Source: Streptomyces violaceoruber (GTDB lineage Bacteria > Actinomycetota > Actinomycetes > Streptomycetales > Streptomycetaceae). From it: a stretch of 64,000 nucleotides of DNA. Positions 29,642 through 38,550 of this stretch are shown one piece after another. The notes beneath the pieces were generated by a model, which was given only the letters and a program-made list of their open reading frames with translations, was not told where the DNA came from and made no database searches. Both the position numbers and the translations under genes were made by a program. The stretch lies in NCBI GenBank assembly GCA_000720805.1, contig JODI01000004.1:248001-312000 (forward strand), in the 5' to 3' direction. Each line of letters opens with the position of its first letter. Position 1 is the stretch's first letter.

Positions 29642-30199
29642 TCAGCCCTGCGGCCCCAGATAGCCGAGCGAGGCCTCGATCCGGCCCGCCAGGTGGTCCC
29701 GGGGCACGGGTCCCCGCGACGACGAACCCGACAGCCACGTACGGCACTTGCTCGCCAACAGCAGGCCGAAGGTCTCGGCCTCCTTCTCGTCGGCGCGGTC
29801 GAACCGGCTGCGGGCGGCGACCTGGAGGACCGTCGCGCTCAGGTCTGCCTCGTCGTGCTCGTCGTGCAGCAACCGGGCCGCGACCGCGGCGCCCTCGACG
29901 TGATGACCGTGGTGGCCGGCCTTCATGTGCCACAGCTCGTGACCGAGGATCACCAACTGGTGGTCGGGAGCGGTGCGTTCCTCGATCACGACGAGGTCCT
30001 GGTCGGCCATGTCGAGCCACAGTCCGCTGGCGGTGCCGGGCGGGAAGGCGGCCGTCCGGTACAGGACGGGGCGGCCGCGGCGTCTGCTCATCCCGTCGCA
30101 CAGCGCGCCGTACAGGTCGGCGGGCCGCGCCGGTGCGGGAAGGGACAGCTCTTCCACCAACTCGCCGCACAGGCGGCGCATTTCCCTGCCGATGCCCAC
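29642..30199 (-). CDS. ImmA/IrrE-type HExxH metallopeptidase-like protein
   Basis: About 186 aa. The zinc motif HELWH is seen in VILGHELWHMKAGHHGHHVEG, as in ImmA/IrrE-type peptidases that cleave partner XRE repressors. Start GTG 30199 is set by GGGGAG five bases upstream; an in-frame extension to 30259 would run into the preceding gene. It lies 14 nt after the XRE gene, so the two form one unit. Role could be derepression by proteolysis or a toxin-antitoxin-like pair. Confidence 0.82.
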   Translation of the reverse strand: MGIGREMRRLCGELVEELSLPAPARPADLYGALCDGMSRRRGRPVLYRTAAFPPGTASGLWLDMADQDLVVIEERTAPDHQLVILGHELWHMKAGHHGHHVEGAAVAARLLHDEHDEADLSATVLQVAARSRFDRADEKEAETFGLLLASKCRTWLSGSSSRGPVPRDHLAGRIEASLGYLGPQG

Positions 30200-30213
30200 A
30201 GTTCTCCCCCGGA

Positions 30214-30864
30214 TCAGGACTCGGGCCGCTTGACGCTCTCCAGGAGCATGTCCAGCCACTCCGCGACCTTGTCACGGTGCTGGTCGGTGGGCAGCTGCGC
30301 GGCCCGCCAGGCGATCCCGCGGACGCCGTGGTCCTGCAGCAGCCGCTCCAGCGGGTCGTCGAGAGCCGCGGCCGCCTCGCGTTCGGCGAGCTTCTGCAAC
30401 AGCTCCTGCTCGGTGCGCTGGAGTGCACCCGCGAGCGCCTCGGGATCCTCGGCCGTCAGGAACCCGGCGTGCACCCGGAAGAAGCGCTGGAGGGCGTCGC
30501 AGTGCTCCATCGTGGGCCGCCGGTCGCCGTTGATCAGTGCTCCGGCCTGCTGCCGGGACATGCCCGCGCCGTCGGCGATCTCCTGCTGGGTGTACCGGCG
30601 CCCGTTCGGCTTGAGCCGGGTGCGCCGCAGCAGGTCCAGGCGCTGCAGGAACCGTGCCTGCACATCGGGTTCACCGGCGGGCCGGCCGCTGAGCAGGGCC
30701 TTGACCACAGGCTCGGGAACGCCGGAGGCGACGGACAGGCCGGCGGTGCCGAAGACCTCCGCGTGCGGTACGCCGAGCCGGTCGGCCAGTGCGACGACGC
30801 GGGCGACGACGGCGGACAGCACGGCCGAGGCCGCTTCGCCGGGATCCTCGAAGCCAACCGACAC
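30214..30864 (-). CDS. XRE-family regulator partnered with the ImmA-like protein
   Basis: About 216 aa. Central helix-turn-helix TQQEIADGAGMSRQQAGALINGDRRPTM is of XRE type, flanked by helical regions on both sides. GTG 30864 follows GTAGGAG with an eight-base gap; an alternative GTG at 30891 adds nine residues without a better site. Divergent from the MmyB-like gene. It probably binds the region 30865-31102 and is the target of the adjacent metallopeptidase. Confidence 0.82.
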   Translation of the reverse strand: MSVGFEDPGEAASAVLSAVVARVVALADRLGVPHAEVFGTAGLSVASGVPEPVVKALLSGRPAGEPDVQARFLQRLDLLRRTRLKPNGRRYTQQEIADGAGMSRQQAGALINGDRRPTMEHCDALQRFFRVHAGFLTAEDPEALAGALQRTEQELLQKLAEREAAAALDDPLERLLQDHGVRGIAWRAAQLPTDQHRDKVAEWLDMLLESVKRPES

Positions 30865-31025
30865 CGACAGATCTCCTACGTCTTCTCTCACTGGCTTCTC
30901 ACAGGCTTCTTACAAGCGGTTGCCGTGAACTTCCCGGAGAGTAGCCCGTCGTTCGAACTCACATCCAGGTCTCGCCACAACTGTGGCCTATTTCAGCCGT
31001 CAACCGGCACGAAATGCCACGATAG

Positions 31026-31055
31026 TTGACACCGCTCGCGTCGGGGAAGCAGGAT
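31026..31055 (+). promoter_or_regulatory. Possible promoter of the MmyB-like gene
   Basis: TTGACA (31026-31031), 18-base spacer, CAGGAT (31050-31055), about 48 bases before the start codon. The -35 is consensus; the -10 is one base from TAGGAT. Confidence 0.4.
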
Positions 31056-31102
31056 CAAGGGCGCCGCGTGAAGGCCGCATAGGCAAGAGGGGTGACCTCC
31101 CG

Positions 31103-31774
31103 ATGGCATATCAGGCAGGTGGGCAGCGGCCCGTACCGCGACCCGTCCCCGAAAGTCCCGAGGCCCAGGCCTATCTCCAGGACTACGCCGCCCTTCTGGA
31201 AGCGGTCAGCTTCCCGTCCGTCGTCATCGACCACCGCTGGGACGTCGTGCTCGCGAACACCGCTTTCGCGTCACTTTTCCGCGGTGTGGGCCCTCACCCG
31301 ACGGCCATGCCGGGCGACAACCTGCTCAGGTTCGTCCTGTTCCACCCGGACGCGAGCGCGGTCCTCGCCGAGCACGAGTCGCGCTGGTGCCTGCCGATGC
31401 TGGCGCACTTCGCCGCCGCCGTGGAGCGGCACGGACAGGACCACGGCCTGCAGGCCATCCGCCGGGACATCGCCCAGGACCCCCTCATGGAGGCCGCCTA
31501 CCGGCAGGGCCTGCCGCACTGGATCCGCGCGGTGGGCGAGCGGGCCGTCGAGCACGACGGCGCGGTCCGCCCGCTGGTGCACCCCGACCCGCGCTGGGGC
31601 GCCACCGACTGCCGGATCGTCGACGAGACCCCCCGGACCCTGAGGGAGTTGGGCTACACCCGGCTGACGCTGGTCCTGCGCCCCGTGCGCCGTCCGGCAC
31701 CCGCGGCGCGCCGGACGGTACGTCCCCGCCGCACGGCGGGCCACCTCAGCGTGGTGCCCGTCCCCGAGGCCTGA
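31103..31774 (+). CDS. Stand-alone MmyB-type ligand-binding domain protein
   Basis: 223 aa. The core (VIDHRWDVVLANTAFASLF, then DNLLRFVLFHPDA) matches the PAS-like C-terminal domain of MmyB-type XRE regulators, but no helix-turn-helix precedes it: the first 40 residues are Pro/Gln-rich. The Arg/Pro-rich tail is basic. ATG 31103 chosen; an earlier in-frame start at 30983 lies in promoter sequence. It may be a sensor acting with the divergent XRE protein, which is inference. Confidence 0.72.
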   Translation: MAYQAGGQRPVPRPVPESPEAQAYLQDYAALLEAVSFPSVVIDHRWDVVLANTAFASLFRGVGPHPTAMPGDNLLRFVLFHPDASAVLAEHESRWCLPMLAHFAAAVERHGQDHGLQAIRRDIAQDPLMEAAYRQGLPHWIRAVGERAVEHDGAVRPLVHPDPRWGATDCRIVDETPRTLRELGYTRLTLVLRPVRRPAPAARRTVRPRRTAGHLSVVPVPEA

Positions 31775-31816
31775 CAGGCACCGCCGGCGTTCAGGTCGCC
31801 GACGGCGCCTTGTCAG
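31771..31816 (+). terminator. Hairpin terminator after the MmyB-like gene
   Basis: CTGACAGGC (31771-31779, overlapping the TGA stop) pairs with GCCTTGTCAG (31807-31816) apart from one bulged T; GC-rich loop with internal pairing. Confidence 0.5.
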
Positions 31817-31910
31817 CTCCCCTTGCCTGTAAGCGTTCACGCCCTTAGGTCTTCACGCCTTTCACCGACGTCCCGCCGCAGGCACGGACGCGGCATTCCC
31901 CGCCGTAGGA

Positions 31911-31931
31911 ACATGTGACATAGTACTGCCG
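31911..31931 (+). promoter_or_regulatory. Possible -10 and leaderless start of the hydroxyproline operon
   Basis: ACATGTGACATAGTAC lies just before GTG 31931. CATAGT (31919-31924) would serve as -10 with initiation at or beside the GTG, and no ribosome site is visible, so a leaderless transcript is suggested. ACATGT (31911-31916) is a palindrome and may be part of a GntR site. Upstream, TTCACGCC is repeated twice in 17 bases. Confidence 0.4.
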
Positions 31932-33082
31932 TGACCAAGCCACTGACCTGCGATGTCGTGGTCGTCGGGGCCGGAATGGTGGGCGCGGCCTGCGCCCTGT
32001 ACGCGGCGCGAGCGGGTCTGGACGTCGTGGTGGTGGACCGTGGCCCGGTGGCCGGTGGCACGACCGGCGCCGGTGAGGGCAACCTCCTCGTCTCCGACAA
32101 GGAACCCGGGCCCGAACTGGACCTCGCGCTGCTGTCGGGCCGCCTGTGGGGCGAACTCGCCCAGGAATTGGGTACGTTCGTCGAGTACGAGGCCAAGGGC
32201 GGAGTCGTCGTGGCCTCCTCGCCTGGCTCACTCGCCGCGCTGGAGACGTTCGCCGCCGGGCAGCGCGCCGCCGGAGTCGTCGCCGAACCGGTGGCCGGCG
32301 ACACCCTGTACGCCCTCGAACCGCACCTCGCCCCGGGCCTGCCGGGCGCCGTCCACTACCCGCAGGACAGTCAGGTGATGCCCGCCCTGGCCGCCGCCCA
32401 CCTCGTCCGCGCCTCCCGCGCCCGCCTGCTCACCGGCCGGTCCGTGACCGACGTCCTGCGCACGCCGGACGGAGCGGTGCGCGGAGTGCGCACCGACGGG
32501 GGCGACATCCACGCCCCGGCGGTCGTCAACGCCGCCGGTACCTGGGGCGGCGAACTGGCCGCCCTCGCCGGCACTTCCCTGCCCGTTCTCCCGCGCCGCG
32601 GCTTCGTCCTGGTCACCGAACCACTCCCGCGCATGGTCCGCCACAAGGTGTACGCCGCCGACTACGTGGCCGACGTGGCCAGCGACTCGGCCGCGCTGCA
32701 GACCTCGCCGGTCGTCGAGGGCACGGCGGCCGGACCGGTCCTGATCGGGGCGAGCCGTGAACGCGTCGGCTTCGACCGGACGTTCTCGTTGCCCGCCGTC
32801 AGAGCCCTGGCCGCCGGCGCCACCCGACTGTTCCCCTTCCTCACCGAGGTCCACGCGATGCGCGCCTACCTCGGCTTCCGCCCGTACATGCCCGACCATC
32901 TGCCCGCCATCGGGCCCGATCCGCGCGTCCCCGGCCTCCACCACGCCTGCGGCCACGAGGGCGCGGGCATCGGACTCGCCACCGGCACCGGGCACCTCAT
33001 CGCCCAGGCCCTGACCGCGAAGACCCCCGACCTGGACCTGGCCCCGTTCCGCCCGGACCGCTTCACCGAGGAGGCCGCGTGA
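31931..33082 (+). CDS. FAD-dependent oxidoreductase, D-hydroxyproline dehydrogenase-type subunit
   Basis: 383-aa DAO/DadA-family flavoenzyme. Seen: FAD-binding VVVVGAGMVGAACALYAA followed by VVVVDRG, and the C-terminal FAD loop CGHEGAGIGLATGTG. In known LhpBEF-type D-hydroxyproline dehydrogenases this subunit oxidises the amino acid, with a 2Fe-2S and an NAD(P)/FAD-type subunit encoded alongside, as here. GTG start, no ribosome site. It overlaps the next gene by GTGA. Substrate assignment rests on the downstream epimerase and deaminase. Confidence 0.86.
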   Translation: MTKPLTCDVVVVGAGMVGAACALYAARAGLDVVVVDRGPVAGGTTGAGEGNLLVSDKEPGPELDLALLSGRLWGELAQELGTFVEYEAKGGVVVASSPGSLAALETFAAGQRAAGVVAEPVAGDTLYALEPHLAPGLPGAVHYPQDSQVMPALAAAHLVRASRARLLTGRSVTDVLRTPDGAVRGVRTDGGDIHAPAVVNAAGTWGGELAALAGTSLPVLPRRGFVLVTEPLPRMVRHKVYAADYVADVASDSAALQTSPVVEGTAAGPVLIGASRERVGFDRTFSLPAVRALAAGATRLFPFLTEVHAMRAYLGFRPYMPDHLPAIGPDPRVPGLHHACGHEGAGIGLATGTGHLIAQALTAKTPDLDLAPFRPDRFTEEAA

Positions 33083-33381
33083 ACTCCCCCCTCGACCTGG
33101 CCCGTGCCCGGCCCGGCCCCGCCTTCACGGTCACCGTGGACGGCCGTGAGATCGAGGCGCTGCCCGGCCAGACCGTCGCCGCCGCGCTCTGGACGGCCGG
33201 GATCACCTCCTGGCGCACCACCCGGGGCGGGGGCCGTCCGCGCGGGATCTTCTGCGGGATCGGCGTCTGCTTCGACTGCCTGGTGACCGTCAACGCCCGT
33301 CCCAACCAGCGCGCATGCCTGGTGCCCCTGCATCCGGGCGACGCGATCCGCACACAGGAGGGGACCGGACACGATGACTGA
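33079..33381 (+). CDS. (2Fe-2S)-binding subunit of the flavin dehydrogenase
   Basis: 100-aa ferredoxin-like subunit. Four cysteines of a 2Fe-2S site are visible in FCGIGVCFDCLVTV and RACLVPL. Such subunits bridge the two flavin subunits in hydroxyproline, sarcosine and opine dehydrogenases. GTG start overlaps the upstream stop (GTGA), and its end overlaps the next ATG, so a 1:1:1 complex is expected. Confidence 0.88.
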   Translation: MNSPLDLARARPGPAFTVTVDGREIEALPGQTVAAALWTAGITSWRTTRGGGRPRGIFCGIGVCFDCLVTVNARPNQRACLVPLHPGDAIRTQEGTGHDD

Positions 33382-34807
33382 GCGACCGCATCTCGCGGTG
33401 ATCGGCGCCGGCCCCGCGGGACTCGCCGCGACCCTCGCCGCGGCGGCCCTCGGGGTACGCGTCACGCTCCTCGACTCGGCGACGGAGGCGGGCGGGCAGT
33501 TCTACCGGCAGCCCGCCGCCGAACTGCGCGCCGCCCGCCCGCAGGCCCTGCATCATCAATGGCGCACCTGGGAGCACCTGCGGGACGGCCTGCGGACCCA
33601 CGTCCGGACAGGCGCCGTACGCCACTTGACGGACCATCATGTCTGGTTCGTCGAGCGGCGACCGGCGGAGGAACCCGAGCCGCGACCGGCAAAGGGCGCC
33701 GAACGCTTCACCGTGCACGCCCTCCTCGGCCCCGAGGAGGAGGAGCCCGTCGAGGTGCCCGCCGACGCCGTGCTCCTGGCGACCGGCGGCTACGAGAAGG
33801 TCCTGCCCTTCCCCGGCTGGACCCTTCCCGGCGTCGTCACCGCGGGCGGCGCCCAGGCCATGCTCAAGGGCGCCCTCGCGGTGTCCGGCGGCAGGGCGGT
33901 GGTCGCCGGGACCGGGCCGCTGCTGCTGCCCGTGGCGACCGGGCTCGCCGCGGCCGGCGTCGAGGTGGCCGCACTCGTCGAGTCCGCCGACCCGAAGGCG
34001 TTCGTACGAAGGTCCCGCGCACTGGCGGCGCAGCCCGGCAAGGTCGCCGAAGGCGCCCGGTACGCGGCCCGGCTGCTCCGGCACCGGGTGCGCACCCTGG
34101 TCCACCACACCGTCGTCGAGGCGCACGGCACCGACCGGGTGGAGGCGGTGACGGTCGCCGCGCTCGACGCCACAGGGAGGGCCGAGCCCGGTACCGAGCG
34201 CCGTATCCGCTGCGACACCCTCGCCGTCGGCCACGGCATGCTCCCGCACACCGACCTCGCCGAGACCCTCGGCTGCCGCCTCGACGGGCTGCGCGTCCAC
34301 GTCGACGACGAACAGCGCACCGACGTCCCCGGCGTCTGGGCCGCCGGCGAGACCACCGGCATCGGCGGCGCGGCCCTCGCCCTCAGCGAGGGGCACATCG
34401 CCGGCCACTGTGCCGCGGCCCGCCTGCACGGCACCGCACCCGACCCGCGCGCGTGGGCGGCGGCCGCGCGGACCCGTACCCGGCTGCGGGAGTTCTCCGC
34501 CGCGCTGGACGGCGCGTACGCACCGTCCGCCCACTGGGCCGAGCAGGTCACCGACGAGACCGTCGTCTGCCGCTGCGAGGAGGTCACCGGCGGCGCGATC
34601 CGGGCGGCCGTGACGGAACTCGGCGCCGGCGACCCGCGGACCGTGAAGCTGCTGACACGGGCCGGGATGGGCTGGTGCCAGGGGCGGATGTGCGGGCCCG
34701 CGGTCGCCGGGCTCGCCGGGTGCGACCTCACACCGTCCCGGCGGCCGTTCGCCCGGCCGGTACCGCTGGGGGTGCTGGCACACGCGGGGGAGTCCGAGGA
34801 CGACTGA
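33374..34807 (+). CDS. NAD(P)/FAD-dependent oxidoreductase subunit with BFD-like C-terminus
   Basis: 477 aa. Seen: N-terminal dinucleotide motif VIGAGPAGLAATLAAA, a second Rossmann segment (VVAGTGPLLLPVATGLAAAGVEV), and a C-terminal cysteine-rich BFD-like domain (VVCRCEEVTGGAIRAAV, then GWCQGRMCGP) that binds a 2Fe-2S cluster. Third subunit of the dehydrogenase; it probably passes electrons onward. Eight-base overlap with the 2Fe-2S gene. Confidence 0.88.
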   Translation: MTERPHLAVIGAGPAGLAATLAAAALGVRVTLLDSATEAGGQFYRQPAAELRAARPQALHHQWRTWEHLRDGLRTHVRTGAVRHLTDHHVWFVERRPAEEPEPRPAKGAERFTVHALLGPEEEEPVEVPADAVLLATGGYEKVLPFPGWTLPGVVTAGGAQAMLKGALAVSGGRAVVAGTGPLLLPVATGLAAAGVEVAALVESADPKAFVRRSRALAAQPGKVAEGARYAARLLRHRVRTLVHHTVVEAHGTDRVEAVTVAALDATGRAEPGTERRIRCDTLAVGHGMLPHTDLAETLGCRLDGLRVHVDDEQRTDVPGVWAAGETTGIGGAALALSEGHIAGHCAAARLHGTAPDPRAWAAAARTRTRLREFSAALDGAYAPSAHWAEQVTDETVVCRCEEVTGGAIRAAVTELGAGDPRTVKLLTRAGMGWCQGRMCGPAVAGLAGCDLTPSRRPFARPVPLGVLAHAGESEDD

Positions 34808-34906
34808 CGTCCCCCACCCGCCTACCTCCTCCTTCCCTTCTTCCACCCTCTATTTGCCCCTCCGCCGCCCAGTGAAATGTCACACCCTATCGAGATGGGA
34901 CCCGAG

Positions 34907-35803
34907 ATGACCGTCACCGAGACCCGCCCCTGGCGCGGCGTGCTCGTCGCCACCGCGCTCCCACTGCGCGAGGACCTCTCCGTCGACTACGACAGGTACG
35001 CCGAGCACTGCGCCTGGCTGGTCGAGAACGGCTGCGACGGCGTCGTCCCGAACGGCTCGCTCGGCGAGTACCAGGTGCTCACCCCCGAGGAGCGGGCCAG
35101 GGTCGTCGAGACGGCCGTGGCCGCCATCGGCGGCGCCCGGGTGATGCCCGGCGTCGCCGCCTACGGCTCCGCCGAGGCCCGCCGCTGGGCCGAGCAGGCA
35201 CGAGACGCGGGCTGCCGGTCCGTGATGCTGCTGCCGCCCAACGCCTACCGTGCCGACGAACGGTCCGTCCTCGCCCACTACGCGGAGGTGGCGAAGGCGG
35301 GCGTACCGATCGTCGCGTACAACAACCCCATCGACACCAAGGTCGACCTCGTGCCGGAGCTGCTCGCCGAGTTGCACGGCGAGGGCTTCGTCCACGCGGT
35401 CAAGGAGTTCTCCGGCGATGTCCGCCGCGCCTACCGACTGGCCGAACTCGCCCCGGAGCTGGACCTGTTGATCGGCGCCGACGACGTCCTGCTGGAGCTC
35501 GCGATCGCGGGCGCCAAGGGCTGGGTGGCCGGCTACCCGAACGCTCTGCCCGCCGCGAACGTCGCCCTGTACCGCGCGGCGGTCGACGGTGACCTGGGCA
35601 CGGCCAAGAAGCTGTACGAGCAGCTGCACCCCCTCCTGCGCTGGGACTCGCAGGTCGAGTTCGTGCAGGCCATCAAGATGTCCATGGACCTCGTGGGCCG
35701 GTACGGCGGACCGGTGCGCCCGCCGCGGGTCCCGCTGCTGCCGGAGCAGGAGGCGGTCGTCCGGGCCGCCACCGAGAGGGCCCTCGCCGCCGGACTCGGG
35801 TAG
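34907..35803 (+). CDS. DHDPS-family enzyme, probable 1-pyrroline-4-hydroxy-2-carboxylate deaminase
   Basis: 298-aa class I aldolase-like barrel. The Schiff-base lysine K166 lies in HAVKEFSGD, and NGSLGEYQVLTPEER is the family's GTTGE-like active-site loop. ATG 34907 is chosen because GGGA lies six bases upstream; ATGs at 34877 and 34895 are in frame but poorer. In hydroxyproline catabolism this family converts the dehydrogenase product to alpha-ketoglutarate semialdehyde. Context gives the assignment; the fold alone would also allow other lyases. Confidence 0.84.
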   Translation: MTVTETRPWRGVLVATALPLREDLSVDYDRYAEHCAWLVENGCDGVVPNGSLGEYQVLTPEERARVVETAVAAIGGARVMPGVAAYGSAEARRWAEQARDAGCRSVMLLPPNAYRADERSVLAHYAEVAKAGVPIVAYNNPIDTKVDLVPELLAELHGEGFVHAVKEFSGDVRRAYRLAELAPELDLLIGADDVLLELAIAGAKGWVAGYPNALPAANVALYRAAVDGDLGTAKKLYEQLHPLLRWDSQVEFVQAIKMSMDLVGRYGGPVRPPRVPLLPEQEAVVRAATERALAAGLG

Positions 35804-35863
35804 GTCTCCGGGTACCACGGCACCCGGCTTCCAGCGTCCCCGTATCGAATCACCAGGAGTGTC

Positions 35864-36865
35864 ATGCGCAGCAAGCTCGTCCTGCACGCCGTCGACTCGC
35901 ACACCGAGGGCATGCCCACCCGGGTGATCACCGGCGGTATCGGCACGATTCCCGGCGCGACCATGAACGAGCGGCGCCTGTACTTCCGTGAGCACCGCGA
36001 CGACATCAAGCAGCTCCTGATGAACGAGCCGCGCGGTCACTCGGCGATGAGCGGTGCCCTCCTCCAGCCGCCCACCCGGCCCGACTGTGACTGGGGTGTC
36101 GTCTACATCGAGGTCTCCGGCTATCTGCCGATGTGCGGGCACGGCACCATCGGAGTGGCGACCGTGCTGGTGGAGACGGGAATGGTCGAGGTCGTCGAGC
36201 CGGTCACCACGATCCGGCTCGACACCCCGGCCGGGGTGGTGGTCGCCGAGGTCGCGGTGGAGAACGGCGCCGCGAAGGCCGTCACCCTCGCCAACGTCCC
36301 GTCCTTCTCCGTCGCCCTGGACCGCGAGATCGCACTGGCCGACGGGCGGACGGTGACCTATGACATGGCCTACGGCGGCAACTTCTACGCCATCCTGCCG
36401 CTGGAGCAGTTCGGCCTGCCCTTCGACCGCGCCCGCAAGGACGACATCCTGAAGGCCGGTCTGTCCCTCATGGAGGCGATCAACGCCGAGGAGGAGCCCG
36501 TCCACCCCGAGGACCCCACCATCCGTGGCTGCCACCACGTCCACCTGCTCGCCCCCGGCTCCACGGCCCGCCACTCACGGCACGCCATGGCGATCCACCC
36601 CGGCTGGTTCGACCGCTCACCCTGCGGCACCGGCACCAGCGCGCGCATGGCGCAACTGCACGCCCGCGGTGAACTTCCCCTGCACACCGAGTTCCTGAAC
36701 GAGTCCTTCATCGGTACGCACTTCACCGGCCGTCTCCTCGGCACCACCGAGGTGGCCGGCCGCCCCGCGGTCCTGCCCAGCTTCACCGGGCGTGCCTGGA
36801 TCACCGGCACCGCCCAGTACCTGCTGGACCCGGCCGACCCGTTCCCGGCGGGATTCGTCCTGTAG
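35864..36865 (+). CDS. 4-hydroxyproline 2-epimerase (proline racemase family)
   Basis: 333-aa cofactor-independent epimerase. Both catalytic cysteines are present: C91 in PMCGHGTIG and C254 in SPCGTGTSA. Two cysteines mean racemase/epimerase, since trans-3-hydroxyproline dehydratases have Thr at the second site. It converts trans-4-hydroxy-L-proline to cis-4-hydroxy-D-proline, the substrate of the upstream dehydrogenase. CAGGAG ribosome site before ATG 35864. Confidence 0.92.
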   Translation: MRSKLVLHAVDSHTEGMPTRVITGGIGTIPGATMNERRLYFREHRDDIKQLLMNEPRGHSAMSGALLQPPTRPDCDWGVVYIEVSGYLPMCGHGTIGVATVLVETGMVEVVEPVTTIRLDTPAGVVVAEVAVENGAAKAVTLANVPSFSVALDREIALADGRTVTYDMAYGGNFYAILPLEQFGLPFDRARKDDILKAGLSLMEAINAEEEPVHPEDPTIRGCHHVHLLAPGSTARHSRHAMAIHPGWFDRSPCGTGTSARMAQLHARGELPLHTEFLNESFIGTHFTGRLLGTTEVAGRPAVLPSFTGRAWITGTAQYLLDPADPFPAGFVL

Positions 36866-36938
36866 ACGCCGACGACAATGACGGGACCACGCCACCATGA
36901 CGGGTACCGCATGACACCGCACAGCTAGGAGACGTCCC

Positions 36939-37631
36939 ATGGCCGCCCAGCGCACCAGCGCCCCCGCCGCGGTTGCCCCGGCCCTGCCCGTGCTGGGCGG
37001 TAAGAAGAGCAGCTACCGGGAGCGGGTCGCCGACGCGCTGCGGGCCGCGCTGATCGCCGGCGAACTGCGCCCGGGGGAGATCTACTCGGCGCCGACGCTC
37101 GCCGCCCGCTTCGGCGTCTCGGCGACCCCGGTGCGCGAGGCCATGCTGGACCTCGTCAAGGAAGGCCTGGTCGACACGGTCCCCAACAAGGGCTTCCGGG
37201 TCACCGCGGTCTCCGAGAGACAACTCGACGAGTACACCCACATCCGCGCCCTCATCGAGATCCCCACGGTGGTGGGCCTGGCCACGACGGCCGACCCGGT
37301 CTCGCTGGAGGCGCTGCGGCCGGCCGCCCGGGAGATCGTGCGAGCCGCCGCGGCCGGCGACCTCATCGCGTACGTCGAGGCCGACACCCGCTTCCACCTC
37401 GGACTGCTCGCCCTCGCCGGCAACGCGCACCTGGTGGAGGTCGTCGGCGACCTCCGGGGGCGCTCCCGTCTCTACGGGCTCACCGCCCTCCTGGAAGCGG
37501 GCCGTCTGACGGCCTCCGCCGAGGAACACCTCGAACTCCTCGACGCGCTGGCGGCCCGGGACAAGAACGCGGTCCGCGAGGTGATGACCCGCCACCTCGG
37601 ACATGTACGGGGTCTGTGGGCCGCCAAGTAG
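36939..37631 (+). CDS. GntR-family (FCD) regulator of the hydroxyproline operon
   Basis: 230 aa. N-terminal winged helix APTLAARFGVSATPVREAMLDLVKEGLV and a C-terminal all-helical FCD domain with metal-ligand-like residues (EADTRFHLGLLALAGN, EEHLELLDALAARD). Last gene of the operon, 73 bases after the epimerase. GntR/FCD regulators usually repress their own operon until the substrate binds; the site could be the palindromic stretch near 31911-31925. Confidence 0.88.
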   Translation: MAAQRTSAPAAVAPALPVLGGKKSSYRERVADALRAALIAGELRPGEIYSAPTLAARFGVSATPVREAMLDLVKEGLVDTVPNKGFRVTAVSERQLDEYTHIRALIEIPTVVGLATTADPVSLEALRPAAREIVRAAAAGDLIAYVEADTRFHLGLLALAGNAHLVEVVGDLRGRSRLYGLTALLEAGRLTASAEEHLELLDALAARDKNAVREVMTRHLGHVRGLWAAK

Positions 37632-37708
37632 CCCGCTCGGGGCAGGGCCTGTTCCGCGGCCGGGCGGCCCGGCGGTCCGGCGGGCGCGGGCCTGATGCGC
37701 CGCCCGGT

Positions 37709-38530
37709 TCAGTGAGGCCGAGGCGTGTCCGACTTCGTGACCGTGACCGAACCCGCGCTCCCGTTCCCGCGCTTCGCCGCCTGGATCTGTTCGTACACAT
37801 GGGTCCGCAGCTCCGCGAAGCGCGGGGCCACGCGCGTGTGCAACTGGTCCCGCTCGTCCGGCAGATCGACCTTGAGCTGTTCCTGCACGACGGTGGGGGA
37901 GGCGGACAGGACGACCACCCGTTCCCCGAGGTAGACGGCCTCGTCGATGTCGTGGGTGACGAACAGGATGGTGATCCCGCGCTCCCGCCACAGCCGCCGT
38001 ACCAGGTCCTCCAGGTCGGCCCGGGTCTGGGCGTCCACCGCCGCGAACGGTTCGTCCATCAGCAGCACCCGGGGCTCGTACGCCAGCGCCCTTGCGATGG
38101 CCACCCGCTGCTGCATGCCCCCGGACAGCTGCCAGGGGTACGCCCCGGCCGCGTCCGCGAGGTCCACCGACCGCAGCGCGTCAGCCACCAGTTCCCGGCG
38201 CCGGTCCTTGGCCAAGTTCTTCTGCTTCAGCGGGAGTTCGACGTTCTCCCGGACCCGCATCCAGGGGAACAGGCTGCGGCCGTACTCCTGGAAGACGAAG
38301 GCCATCCCGGGCGGCGGCCCGGTCACCTTCCGCCCCTCCAGGAGCACTTCGCCCGCCGTCGGCGCGAGCAGCCCGCCCACGCACTTCAGCAGGGTCGTCT
38401 TGCCGCAGCCCGACGGGCCGACGAGACAGACCAGTTCGCCCGCGCCGACGGTGAAGGTGAGGTCGCGCACCGCCTCCACCCGCCGCCCGGAGCCCTCGTA
38501 GACCTTCTTCAGGCCGCGTACGTCGAGCAT
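37709..38530 (-). CDS. NitT/TauT-type ABC transporter ATPase
   Basis: 273 aa. Walker A GPSGCGKTT at residues 38-46, signature LSGGMQQR, Walker B VLLMDEP and the H-loop in FVTHDIDEA. Family features (VFQEYGRSLFPWMRVRENV) match SsuB/TauB/NrtD-like importers of anions and small organics. ATG 38530 lies 20 nt after the permease gene. The C-terminal 20 residues are a polar tail. Convergent with the GntR gene; the 77-base gap is GC-rich without a clear terminator. Confidence 0.92.
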   Translation of the reverse strand: MLDVRGLKKVYEGSGRRVEAVRDLTFTVGAGELVCLVGPSGCGKTTLLKCVGGLLAPTAGEVLLEGRKVTGPPPGMAFVFQEYGRSLFPWMRVRENVELPLKQKNLAKDRRRELVADALRSVDLADAAGAYPWQLSGGMQQRVAIARALAYEPRVLLMDEPFAAVDAQTRADLEDLVRRLWRERGITILFVTHDIDEAVYLGERVVVLSASPTVVQEQLKVDLPDERDQLHTRVAPRFAELRTHVYEQIQAAKRGNGSAGSVTVTKSDTPRPH

Positions 38531-38550
38531 GCCCTGCCCTTTCTCGGACG

